From the NCBI GenBank assembly GCA_963662155.1, contig OY759267.1, forward strand, positions 34,886,976 to 34,950,975: a stretch of DNA of 64,000 bases, given 5' to 3'. The notes under the pieces are model-generated. The model was not told where the DNA came from. It saw only the letters and a list, made by a program, of their open reading frames with translations, and searched no databases. Positions 22,338 through 35,260 of the stretch are shown piece by piece. The stretch comes from Lamellibrachia columna (taxonomy: Eukaryota; Annelida; Polychaeta; Sabellida; Siboglinidae). A program made the position numbers and the translations under genes. Position 1 is the first letter of the stretch. The number at the start of each line of letters is the position of its first letter.

Positions 22338-23434
22338 ATGGCGCCGTGCAAACGCCAAGTAAAGGCGAAACGTAATTTGATATGCTCTAGCTGCGACAGC
22401 TGGATAGACTTTGCAAAGTCCGGGTGTGTAAATTCGTGGGCGGAGGTGCAGGCGGATGATTTCCATTTCGTGTGTAGGGGTGTAAGACAGTGAAACATCT
22501 GCAGGAGCATGTGATTGAGCTAAGGCATATGATTTTGATGATGACAGGGCAGGGTGAGAGAGAAGTGAGCAGAGGTGGTGAGAATGATGAGAGCAGAGGT
22601 GGTGAGACCGAGGAGAGCAGAGGTGGTGAGACCGAGGAGAGCAGAGGTGGTGAGACCGAGGAGAGCAGAGGTGGTGAGACCAAGGAGAACAAGGAGAGCA
22701 GTGGCAATGTGAGGGAGAAAGCTGGTAAGAAGAAGAAAGATGACAGAAGGCAGAGAATGCAACAAAAGAGAGGTAAGCGGGTGAGTGGAGAGGGATTGCC
22801 AGGTGGTAAGACAGTAAAGGTTGATGATATGAGAGAAAGGGGGCATACTAGTAGTGTGCAACAGAAAATGAGCTTTGCTGATGTAGTATCACAGGGGAAA
22901 GCGAGGAAAGCCCGGGTATTTATGGGGGATTCCATCATTAGGAAAGTGGATAAAATTGTAAATAGAGGAGATGACATAACAGTATGCCTACCAGGGGCAA
23001 AAGTAGAGGATATAGCAGAGAAGGCAGGACAGGTCATGGGTGGTGGCACGGGAGGTGTTGTTCTCGTGCATGTGGGAACGAACAATGCAGAGAAGGAGGG
23101 AACGTCATCCATCGTTGGTAAGTACAGGAGTTTGATCAAGACACTTAAAGAGGCACGAGTTGGGCAGATCGTATTGTCGGGGATTTTACCAATAATGGGA
23201 GGCAGGGGTGAGGAATATAGGAACTGTAGAAGGATGGCGATTAACACACAGGTACAGAAGGTATGTATGGAGGAGGGAGTAGGCTTCGTAGACATGTGGT
23301 TAAACTTTGTGGGAAGAGGTGACTTTTTCATGAGAGATGGACTACATCTGAGAGGGAAGGGTGCTGCAGTTCTAGCGTGTGAGTTTGTCAGAGTTGTCGA
23401 CGAGGGCACAGGTACCATAAATTATTTAAACTAG
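22338..23434 (+). pseudogene. CR1 ORF1: PHD finger plus SGNH esterase
   Basis: ATG at 22338 opens a 51-codon frame with C16, C19, W22, C30, W34 and C46, a PHD-type zinc finger. It ends in TGA (22491-22493) just before its last Cys. The next frame (to 23434) supplies that Cys, so one base is missing around 22478-22481. The second frame has a basic/acidic linker with a 24-bp repeat (about 22571-22690, SRGGETEE units). It ends in an SGNH-hydrolase domain with GDS (146-148 of that frame), GTNN (196-199) and DGLH (283-286), so the Ser-Asp-His residues are all present. This layout is known for CR1-clade ORF1 proteins, which bind nucleic acid or act in retrotransposition. Confidence 0.85.
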
Positions 23435-23438
23435 ATGC

Positions 23439-26294
23439 GCAGGGGGAACTGACAGAGAAAACTCAAAGGAGTACTACTACAAATACACATCCAAAGAAAT
23501 GTTCACCAATAATTTCAGACAATGAACTTAAATGTGTATGCTTAAATGCCAGGAGCATAGTAAATAAAAAAAGTGAGTTAGACATTATGGTAGCAGATAT
23601 TGATCCTCATGTAATAGGCATCACAGAATGATGGGCAAATGAAGATATAGTAGATGCTGAGTTAGCACTGACAGGCTATGTAATGTTTAGGAAGGATAGA
23701 CGAGAAAGAAGGGGAGGTGGAGTAATTTTGTATATTAAAGAATCTATCCAAGCATATGAAATTACACTGAAAAGATAGTGTGGAAGCAATTTGGTGTAAC
23801 ATAGTTACCAGGAACTCAACATTAACAATAGGAATAGTTTATCGTAGTCCTAACATAGGACAAGAGGAAGATGAAAAATGACAAAAGGCGATAAGGGAGG
23901 TGAGCAAGGGAGAATGTGTTATAATGGGTGATTTTAACCATGGCCATATACAATGGGAATCATTTGAGAGTGCTGGAGGTGACGACCATCAGTTTCTACT
24001 TCTAACACAGGATTGTTTCCTTACTCAACATGTCTTGGAACCAACCAGAGGTGGGAATGTGTTAGATTTAATTGTGTCTTCTCAAAATGAATTAGTTGAC
24101 AATGTTGAAGTACACGAACCTTTGGGCTCAAGTGACCATAACCAAATATATTTTAATATAAAAGTAAAAACAGGGAATACATATAAAAAACAATTGAGGA
24201 GGAACTTCAACAAAGGCAAATATAAAGTGATGAGAACATATCTAGCAAATATAGATTGGAATAACTTGCTGAAGAACAAGACAGCAACAGAATGCTGGAC
24301 TTGTTTAAAATATGAGATTGAGGGCATTATTGAGAAATTTATTCCATTAAGAAAACAAGGGAAAAGATCCAGGAAAAAACACCTGTTAAAAGAAGCTATT
24401 AGAAAAATTGCTCACAAACAGATGCTGTGGAGGGTCTATAAACACACTGGAAATGTAGAAGACTACACAAACTACAAAGAGGCACTTAACCTAGCTACAA
24501 CTGGAATTAGAAAATCTAAAATAACCTTTGAACAAAAATTGGCAGGTAATATAAAAAATGACAGCAAGAGTTTCTATGCTTATGTAAGGAGTAAACAGAA
24601 AGTTCGAGATAAGGTCGGACCTCTGGAAAACAACAGTGAAAACATAATTTCAGATGGGTTCCAAATGGCAGAGATCCTGAATGAGTATTTCAGCTCAGTT
24701 TTTACCACAGAAGATATCAACTCACTTCCAGTTCCATTGACTAAATTTGAGGGCAATAAATCAGAACATTTAGGGCAGTTATTTGTAACTCCTGAAATGA
24801 TAGCAAAGAAAATTAAGAAGATGAAAGATAATAAATCACCTGGAGTTGATGGGATACCACCAAAACTGCTAAAGGAAATTGTTGATCAAATTGGTACACC
24901 ACTTGCAAACTTATTTAACTTGTCACTAGAAGAAGGAATAGTTCCTTCAGAATGGAAAGAAGCAAACATTACGCCGCTATTTAAGAAGGGATCGAGGAAG
25001 AAGCCAGAACATTACAGACCAGTGAGTTTAACATCAGTTGTATGTAAATTACTCGAAACATTAATTAGAGACCACATGGTGGAATTCCTCGTAAAACATA
25101 AATTAATAAATACATCTCAACATGGATTCCTAAAAGCAAGGTCATGTCTAACCAATCTCTTATGTTTTTTAGAAGAAATTACAAAGTGGGTAGATGACGG
25201 GTCACCAGTGGATGTTGTCTACTTAGATTTTCAGAAAGCTTTCGATAAAGTGCCACATCAAAGATTGTTACTTAAACTAAAAGCCCATGGTATAGGCAAT
25301 GATGTAATCAACAGGATAGAAAAGTGGCTTACACACAGAAGACAGAGAGTAATAGTAGATGGTGAGATTTCAAACTGGAAATCTGTTTTGAGTGGGGTAC
25401 CACAGGGATCAGTATTAGGCCCTATACTGTTTTTAATATATATAAATGATTTGGAGGATGACATATCTAGCAAAGTACTCAAATTTGCAGATGACACAAA
25501 AGTATTCAGAAAGGTTACTAATGATACAGATAACCAAAGTTTACAGGATGATCTGGAAAAATTTGTTAAATGGTCAGAAAAATGGCAAATGTTATTCAAT
25601 TTTGGGAAGTGTAAATGTATACACATAGGACATGGAAATATGGACGAGGAATATAAAATGGGGGATGCTGTACTAGGTAGAACCACACAAGAAAAGGATT
25701 TAGGAGTAACATTTAATGCTGACATGAAAGTTTCAGAGCAATGTGGGATTGCTGCTTCGAAAGGAAATCAAATTCTAGGGCTAATTAGGATAACTATCAC
25801 GTATAAGGAGAAACATTTAATTGTACCCCTGTACAAAGCAATAGTTAGACCACATTTGGAATATTGTATTCAAGCATGGAGGCCATATCGTAAAAAAAGA
25901 CATAGATAAGCTAGAAAGAATACAACGAAGAGCAACTAAGATGATTCCAGAATTAAGAGACCTTAGTTACGAAAGTCGCTTATTACAATGTGGTTTGACA
26001 ACACTAGAGACCAGGAGACTAAGAGGAGACCAAATAGAAGTGTTTAAAATAGTGAACGGTTATGAGGATATTGATAGGAATATGTTTTTCAAACTTAAAG
26101 AAGGCAGTAGAACCAGAGGACACAAAGCAGCATTAGTTAAGGAGCAGTGTAGGTTGGACATGAGAAAGTACTCTTTCTCACAGAGGGTGATAAATGAATG
26201 GAACAAACTGCCAAATGATTGTGTTAATGCTAGTAGTGTGAATATGTTTAAAAATAGAATTGACATATATCTGATAAGGGCGGGCTACACATAG
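23439..26294 (+). pseudogene. CR1 ORF2: endonuclease-reverse transcriptase
   Basis: The N-terminal endonuclease part (KCVCLNARSIVNKKSELD at about 23531) has stops at 23629-23631 and 23776-23778 and a frame change before 23900. The long frame 23900-25909 holds the rest of the APE endonuclease (GDFNHGHIQW, then SDHN) and a full RT. The RT motifs are SPGVDGIPPKLLK, YLDFQKAFDKVPH (Asp at residue 443), GVPQGSVLGP and FADD (25484-25495, catalytic Asp pair intact). After FADD come DLGV and PHLEYCIQAW, then a frameshift near 25893-25909. The tail continues to 26294 (ERIQRRATKMIPEL ... NEWNKLPND). The RT core is intact, but the protein cannot be made whole as read. Confidence 0.9.
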
Positions 26295-29200
26295 ATGAGA
26301 AAATTGTTGGACTCTCGATAAGCCAATGGCTTCCTTGTCCACTTGCCATCTGGAACTTGTTGTTCGAGATGGCAATCTTGTTAAATCTTGTTAAACTCCA
26401 ACGACTAGGTAGGACATAGATTTTTTGCATGAATGCATGATTTTCATTTGCCTTTATCAACAGGCTAAATTAAATTTTTGTCTGCATAATTACCATTTTT
26501 ATTTGGGGTAAGACCACAGTTGACCTTCCTGTTTACTGTTTCACACGAATGTAGGGCACGCGAAATTGTGAAATGTGAACGTAATAAATTCATATTATGT
26601 GACATGAGTGCCTTTGAGCATGAATATTCACAGGTTTGTTTATAGAAGCTATTGGCTGTGAAATAGTGCATTTTTTGGAGAGTTTAACTGGCGGAGGGAT
26701 TTATGGGAATTTTTCTGCTATGGGCCACGTGGGCGCATGAATACACGTCGGAAACTGCCAGCAATCCTGAAGGGGTGGTTTGCACCACTCTGTCAAAGTC
26801 ATCCTGGCTTAGCCGTGGCAACCAAACCCCACTGCTAACCCCACTGGGTTCTTGTTGGATTGCTGCATCTGATGGTTTGTGGTAACAGTGGCCGGTCTTG
26901 AAGCCACCAATTTTCATCTTAATTCCACCAGCAGGTGGACATTTCTCCACACTCTTTCTACTACTACTACTACTATCATGTGTTGTCTCCTCCATTTTAA
27001 AATCCCAGGTAAATCCAAGTAAAATTACTAATGAAAGTGACAAAACCGTTATCTGAATGCAAAGACGTCTAATCCACCTGAGAAACCAGATGACAGTGAC
27101 AGGAGACCAGTATATTAGGGGGGGGACATCTTCATACTAGTGCAGCCTCCCTCTGATAAGTTACATCAAAGCAGAACAAGTCACATTATAATATAATTAC
27201 TTAGCAGTCAACTTTTGTTTATTTCAGTTAATTAGACACAGTCACCTTTACTCAAGTCCATGTGAAGAGCACACATCTATTGGGAGTTGAGAAAATCCTG
27301 GACAGGCCAAGCTGTTATCTGATATGGCCTAGTGAGCTGACGTAACTGTTTCACATGGAAGGTGAGTTGTTTTTGAGGACTCCACTAAGTAGGTTATGTA
27401 ATGTTATGCTATTCGACAAGTTGAGGTGTCTGGCTTTTCAGTAATCCACAGTCAAAGGTGATATTTGGGTCTGTTTACATAGGTGTATTGTGGCACCAGG
27501 TAAAAAATTATTATAACTTTCAGTATGGAATAACAACTGGCTATATAGAATTTGATTACAGAACACATGCTGGACTATTCCAAAAATTATGTTACAAGTT
27601 CATTCGAGTGAGCTGAAAAAGTGAGTGTATTCGAGTATCGTACTAGAATACAGACTGTCTCAAGCTGAAGTAGCTCTTATATGTGTGTTCTGCCCACCAC
27701 AGGTGGTTGTTCCTTGTGTATGTAAGCAACTCCAACAACTAGGTAGAACATAGATTTTTTGCATGAATGCATGATTTTAATTTACCTTTATCAACAGTCT
27801 AAATAAAAAAAAATTCTGCACAGTTACCATTTTTATTTGGGGTAAGACCACAGTTGACCTTCCTGTTTACTGTTTCACACGAATGTAGGGCACGCGAAAT
27901 TGTGAAATGTGAACTTAATAAATTCATATTATGTGACACGAGTGCCTTTGAGCATGAATATTCACAGGTTTGTTTATAGAAGCTATTGGCTGTGAAATAG
28001 TGCATTTTTTGGAGAGTTTAACTGGCGGAGGGATTTATGGGAATTGTTCTGCTATGGGCCACGTGGGCGCATGAATACACATCGGAAACTGCCAGCAATC
28101 CTGAAGGAGTGGTTTGCACCACTCTGTCAAAGTCATCCTGGCTTAGCCGTGGCAACCAAACCCCATTGCTAACCCCACTGGGTTCCTGTTGGATTGCTGC
28201 ATCTGATGGTTTGTGGTAACAGTGGCCGGTTTTGAAGCCACCAATTTTCATCTTAATTCCACCAGCAGGTGGACATTTCTCCACACTCTTTCTACTACTA
28301 CTACTACTATCATGTGTTGTCTCCTCCATTTTAAAATCCCAGGTAAATCCAAGTAAAATTACTAATGAAAGTGACAAAACCGTTATCTGAATGCAAAGAC
28401 GTATAATCCACCTGAGAAACCAGATGACAGTGACAGGAGACCAGTATATTAGGGGGGGTGGGGACATCTTCAAACTAGTGCAGCCTCCCTCTGATAAGTT
28501 ACATCAAAGCAGAACAAGTCACATTATAATATAATTACTTAGCAGTCAACTTTTGTTTATTTCAGTTAATTAGACACAGTCACCTTTACTCAAGTCCATG
28601 TGAAGAGCACACTTCTATTGGGAGTTGAGAAAATCCTGGACAGGCCCAGCTGTTATCTGATATGGCCTAGTGAGCTGACGTAACTGTTTCACATGGAAGG
28701 TGAGTTGTTTTTGAGGACTCCACTAAGTAGGTTATGTAATGTTATGCTATTCGACAAGTTGAGGTGTCTGTCTTTTCAGTAATCCACAGTCAAAGGTGAT
28801 ATTTGGGTCTGTTTACATAGGTGTATTGTGGCACCAGGTAAAACATTATTATAACTTTCAGTATGGAATAACAACTGGCTATATAGAATTTGATTACAGA
28901 ACACATGCTGGACTATTCCAAAAATTATGTTACAAGTTCATTCGAGTGAGCTGAAAAAGTGAGTGTATTCGAGTATCGTACTAGAATACAGACTGTCTCA
29001 AGCTGAAGTAGCTCTTATATGTGTGTTCAGCCCACCACAGGTGGTTGTTCCTTGTGTATGTAAGCAACTCCAACAACTAGGTAGAACATAGATTTTTTGC
29101 ATGAATGCATGATTTTCATTTACCTTTATCAACAGTCTAAATAAAAAAAAATTCTGCACAGTTACCATTTTTATTTGGGGTAAGACCACAGTTGACCTTT

Positions 29201-32200
29201 CTGTTTACTGTTTCACACGAATGTAGGGCACGCGAAATTGTGAAATGTGAACTTAATAAATTCATATTATGTGACACGAGTGCCTTTGAGCATGAATATT
29301 CACAGGTTTGTTTATAGAAGCTATTGGCTGTGAAATAGTGCATTTTTTGGAGAGTTTAACTGGCGGAGGGATTTATGGGAATTGTTCTGCTATGGGCCAC
29401 GTGGGCGCATGAATACACGTCGGAAACTGCCAGCAATCCTGAAGGAGTGGTTTGCACCACTCTGTCAAAGTCATCCTGGCTTAGCCGTGGCAACCAAACC
29501 CCATTGCTAACCCCACTGGGTTCCTGTTGGATTGCTGCATCTGATGGTTTGTGGTAACAGTGGCCGGTTTTGAAGCCACCAATTTTCATCTTAATTCCAC
29601 CAGCAGGTGGACATTTCTCCACACTCTTTCTACTACTACTACTACTATCATGTGTTGTCTCCTCCATTTTAAAATCCCAGGTAAATCCAAGTAAAATTAC
29701 TAATGAAAGTGACAAAACCGTTATCTGAATGCAAAGACGTATAATCCACCTGAGAAACCAGATGACAGTGACAGGAGACCAGTATATTAGGGGGGGTGGG
29801 GACATCTTCAAACTAGTGCAGCCTCCCTCTGATAAGTTACATCAAAGCATAACAAGTCACATTATAATATAATTACTTAGCAGTCAACTTTTGTTTATTT
29901 CAGTTAATTAGACACAGTCACCTTTACTCAAGTCCATGTGAAGAGCACACTTCTATTGGGAGTTGAGAAAATCCTGGACAGGCCCAGCTGTTATCTGATA
30001 TGGCCTAGTGAGCTGACGTAACTGTTTCACATGGAAGGTGAGTTGTTTTTGAGGACTCCACTAAGCAGGTTATGTAATGTTATGCAATTCGACAAGTTGA
30101 AGTGTCCGTCTTTTCAGTAATCCACACTCAAAAGTGATATTTGGGTCTGTTTACTTAGGTGTATTGTGGCACCAGGTAAAAAATTATTATAACTTTCAGT
30201 ATGGAATAACAACTGGCTATATAGAATTTGATTACAGAACACATGCTGGACTATTCCAAAAATTATGTTACAAGTTAATTCGAGTGAGCTGAAAAAGTGA
30301 GTGTATTCGAGTATCGTACTAGAATACAGACTGTCTCAAGCTGAAGTAGCTCATATATGTGTGTTCTGCCCACCACAGGTGGTGGTTCCTTGTGTATGTA
30401 AGCAACTCCAACAACTAGGTAGGACATAAATTTTTTACATGAATGCATGATTTTCATTTACCTTTATCAACAGGCTAAATTAAATTTTTGTCTGCACAAT
30501 TACCATTTTTATTTGGGGTAAGACCACAGTTGACCTTCCTGTTTACTGTTTCACACGAATGTAGGGCATGCGAAATTGTGAAATGTGAACGTAATAAATT
30601 CATATTATGTGACATGAGTGCCTTTGAGCATGAATATTCACAGGTTTGTTTATAGAAGCTATTGGCTGTGAAATAGTGCATTTTTTGGAGAGTTTAACTG
30701 GCGGAGGGATTTATGGGAATTTTTCTGCTATGGGCCACGTGGGCGCATGAATACACGTCGGAAACTGCCAGCAATCCTGAAGGGGTGGTTTGCACCACTC
30801 TGTCAAAGTCATCCTGGCTTAGCCGTGGCAACCAAACCCCACTGCTAACCCCACTGGGTTCCTGTTGGATTGCTGCATCTGATGGTTTGTGGTAACAGTG
30901 GCCGGTCTTGAAGCCACCAATTTTCATCTTAATTCCACCAGCAGGTGGACATTTCTCCTCACTATATCTACTACTACTACTACTGGCATGTGTTGTCTCC
31001 TCCATGTTAAAATCCCAGGTAAATCCAAGTAAAATTACTAATGAAAGTGACAAACCCGTTATCTGAATGCAAAGACGTCTAATCCACCTGAGAAACCAGA
31101 TGACAGTGACAGGAGACCAGTATATTAGGGGGGGGGGTGGGGACATCTTCAAACTAGTGCAGCCTCCCTCTGATAAGTTACATCAAAGCAGAACAAATCA
31201 CATTATAATATAATTACTTAGCAGTCAACATTTGTTTATTTCAGTTAATTAGACACAGTCACCTTTAGTCAAGTCCATGTGAAGGGAACACATCTATTGG
31301 GAGTTGAGAAAATCCTGGACAGGCCCAGCTGTTATCTGATATGGCCTAGTGAGCTGACGTAACTGTTTCACATGGAAGGTGAGTTGTTTTTGAGGACTCC
31401 ACTAAGTCGGTTATGTAATGTTATGCTATTCGACAAGTTGAGGTGTCTGTCTTTTCAGTAATCCACAGTCAAAGGTGATATTTGGGTCTGTTTACATAGG
31501 TGTATTGTGGCACCAGGTAAAAAATTATTATAACTTTCAGTATGGAATAACAACTGGCTATATAGAATTTGATTACAGAACACATGCTGGACTATTCCAA
31601 AAATTATGTTACAAGTTAATTCGAGTGAGCTGAAAAAAGTGAGTGTATTCGAGTTTCGTACTAGAATACAGACTGTCTCAAGCTGAAGTAGCTCATATAT
31701 GTGTGTTCTGCCCACCACAGGTGGTGGTTCCTTGTGTATGTAAGCAACTCCAACAACTAGGTAGAACATAGATTTTTTGCATGAATGCATGATTTTCATT
31801 TACCTTTATCAACAGTCTAAATTAAAAAAAATTCTGCACAGTTACCATTTTTATTTGGGGTAAGACCACAGTTGACCTTCCTGTTTACTGTTTCACACGA
31901 ATGTAGGGCACGCGAAATTGTGAAATGTGAACTTAATAAATTCATATTATGTGACACGAGTGCCTTTGAGCATGAATATTCACAGGTTTGTTTATAGAAG
32001 CTATTGGCTATGAAATAATGCATTTTTTTGAGAGATTAACTGGCGGAGGGATTTATGGGAATTTTTCTGCTATGGGCCACGTGGGCGCATGAATACACGT
32101 CGGAAACTGCCAGCAATCCTGAAGGAGTGGTTTGCACCACTCTGTCAAAGTCATCCTGGCTTAGCCGTGGCAACCAAACCCCATTGCTAACCCCACTGGG

Positions 32201-34298
32201 TTCCTGTTGGATTGCTGCATCTGATGGTTTTTGGTAACAGTGGCCGGTTTTGAAGCCACCAATTTTCATCTTAATTCCACCAGCAGGTGGACATTTCTCC
32301 ACACTCTTTCTACTACTACTACTACTATCATGTGTTGTCTCCTCCATTTTAAAATCCCAGGTAAATCCAAGTAAAATTACTAATGAAAGTGACAAAACCG
32401 TTATCTGAATGCAAAGACGTCTAATCCACCTGAGAAACCAGATGACAGTGACAGGAGACCAGTATATTGGGGGGGGGGTGGGGACATCTTCAAACTAGTG
32501 CAGCCTCCCTCTGATAAGTTACATCAAAGCAGAACAAGTCACATTATAATATAATTACTTAGCAGTCAACTTTTGTTTATTTCAGTTAATTAGACACAGT
32601 CACCTTTACTCAAGTCCATATGAAGAGCACACATCTATTGGGAGTTGAGAAAATCCTGGACAGGCCCAGTTGTTATCTGATATGGCCTAGTGAGCTGACG
32701 TAACTGTTTCACATGGAAGGTGAGTTGTTTTTGAGGACTCCACTAAGTAGGTTATGTAATGTTATGCTATTCGACAAGTTGAGGTGTCTGTCTTTTCAGT
32801 AATCCACAGTCAAAGGTGATATTTGGGTCTGTTTACATAGGTGTATTGTGGCACCAGGTAAAAAATTATTATAACTTTCAGTATGGAATAACAACTGGCT
32901 ATATAGAATTTGATTACAGAACACATGCTGGACTATTCCAAAAATTATGTTACAAGTTAATTCGAGTGAGCTGAAAAAAGTGAGTGTATTCGAGTATCGT
33001 ACTAGAATACAGACTGTCTCAAGCTGAAGTAGCTCATATATGTGTGTTCTGCCCACCACAGGTGGTGGTTCCTTGTGTATGTAAGCAACTCCAATAACTA
33101 GGTAGGACATAAATTTTTTGCATGAATGCATGATTTTCATTTACCTTTATCAACAGGCTAAATTAAATTTTTGTCTGCTCAATTACCATTTTTATTTGGG
33201 GTAAGACCACAGTTGACCTTCCTGTTTACTGTTTCACACGAATGTAGGGCACGCGAAATTGTGAAATGTGAACTTAATAAATTCATATTATGTGACATGA
33301 GTGCCTTTGAGCATGAAAATTCACAGGTTTGTTTATAGAAGCTATTGGCTGTGAAATAGTGCATTTTTTGGAGAGTTTAACTGGCGGAGGGATTTATGAG
33401 AATTTTTCTACTATGGGCCACGTGGACGCATGAATACACGTCGGAAACTGCCAGCAATCCTGAAGGAGTGGTTTGCACCACTCTGTCAAAGTCATCCTGT
33501 CTTAGCCTTGCAACCAAACCCCACTGCTAACCCCACTGGGTTCCTGTTGGATTGCTGCATCTGATGGTTTGTGGTAACTGTGGCCGGTCTTGAAGCCACC
33601 AATTTTCATCTTAATTCCACCAGCAGGTGGACATTTCTCCACACTCTTTCTACTACTACTACTACTATCATGTGTTGTCTCCTCCATTTTAAAATCCCAG
33701 GTAAATCCAAGTAAAATTACTAATGAAAGTGACAAAACCGTTATCTGAATGCAAAGACGTCTAATCCACCTGAGAAACCAGATGACAGTGACAGGAGACC
33801 AGTATATTAGGGGGGGGGTGGGGATGTCTTCAAACTAGTGCAGCCTCCCTCTGATAAGTTACATCAAAGCAGAACAAGTCACATTATAATATAATTACTT
33901 AGCAGTCAACTTTTGTTTATTTAAGTTAATTAGACACAGTCACCTTTGCTCAAGTCCATGTGAAGGGCACACATCTATTGGGAGTTGAGAAAATCCTGGA
34001 CAGGCCCAGCTGTTATCTGATATGGCCTAGTGAGCTGACGTAACTGTTTCACATGGAAGGTGAGTTGTTTTTGAGGACTCCACTAAGTAGGTTAAGTAAT
34101 GTTATGCAATTCGACAAGTTGAGGTGTCTGTCTTTTCAGTAATCCACACTCAAAGGTGATATTTGGGTCTGTTTACATACGTGTATTGTGGCACAAGGTA
34201 AAAAATTATTATAACTTTCAGTATGGAATAACAACTGGCTATATAGAATTTGATTACAGTACACATGCTGGACTATTCCAAAAAATATGTTACATGTT

Positions 34299-35260
34299 CA
34301 TTCGAGTGAGCTGAAAAAGTGAGTGTATAAGAGTATCGTACTAGAATACAGACTGTCTCAAGCTGAAGTAGCTCATATATGTGTGTTCTGCCCACCACAG
34401 GTGGTGGTTCCTTGTGTATGTAAGCAACTCCAACAACTAGGTAGGACATAGATTTTTTGCATGAATGCATGATTTTCATTTACCTTTATCAACAGTCTAA
34501 ATAAAAAAAAATTCTGCACAGTTACCATTTTTATTTGGGGTAAGACCACAGTTGACCTTCCTGTTTACTGTTTCACACGAATGTAGGGCACGCGAAATTG
34601 TGAAATGTGAACTTAAAAAATTCATATTATGTGACATGAGTGCCTTTGAGCATGAATATTCACAGGTTTGTTTATAGAAGCTATTGGCTGTGAAATAGTG
34701 CATTTTTTGGAGAGTTTAACTGGCGGAGGGATTTATGGGAATTTTTCTGCTATGGGCCACGTGGGCGCATGAATACACGTTCATTCGAGTGAGCTAAAAA
34801 GTGAGTGTATTCGAGTATCGTACTAGAATACAGACTGTCTCAAGCTGAAGTAGCTCATATATGTGTGTTCTGCCCACCACAGAAGGTGGTTCCTTGTGTA
34901 TGTAAGCAACTCCAACAACTAGGTAGGACATAGATTTTTTGCTTGAATTCATGATTTTCATTTACCTTTATCAAATGTCTAAATTTTTAAAAATTCTGCA
35001 CAGTTACCATTTTTATTTGGGGTAAGACCACAGTTGACCTTCCTGTTTACTGTTTCACACGAATGTAGGGCACGCGAAATTGTGAAATGTGAATTTAATA
35101 AATTCATATTATGTGACATGAGTGCCTTTGAGCATGAATATTCACAGGTTTGTTTATATAAGCTATTGGCTGTGAAATAGTGCATTTTTTGGAGAGTTTA
35201 ACTGGCGGAGGGATTTATGGGAATTGTTCTGCTATGGGCCACGTGGGCGCATGAATACAC
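34299..35260. repeat. Extra ~482-bp partial A unit in A1
   Basis: At about 34779 the unit jumps from CATGAATACACG back to TTCATTCGAGTGAGCT, so about 482 bp (TTCATTCGAG through the A ORF 3' side) are present twice in a row. The same junction is found at about 51120 in A2, showing that it predates the copying of this segment. Confidence 0.8.

Larger units (their letters stand above)
21698..26398 (+). mobile_element. Near full-length CR1-type LINE
   Basis: Interrupts an A unit between GTAAGCAACTC and CTCCAAC. AACTC at 21698-21702 and 26394-26398 is the likely 5-bp target duplication. The element spans 21703-26393. It has a 5' region with a two-copy tandem repeat, ORF1 (PHD plus SGNH esterase), ORF2 (endonuclease plus reverse transcriptase) and a 3' end of short repeats (AATCTTGTT twice), as is usual for CR1-clade tails. 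There is no poly(A). Frame breaks in both ORFs make it inactive as read. It is the only copy in the window and is absent from A2. Confidence 0.9.

Noticed and set aside
22387..23418. 343-codon minus-strand frame opposite CR1 ORF1
   Set aside because: It is the shadow of the Gly/Glu-rich ORF1 on the plus strand, which has clear PHD and SGNH motifs.
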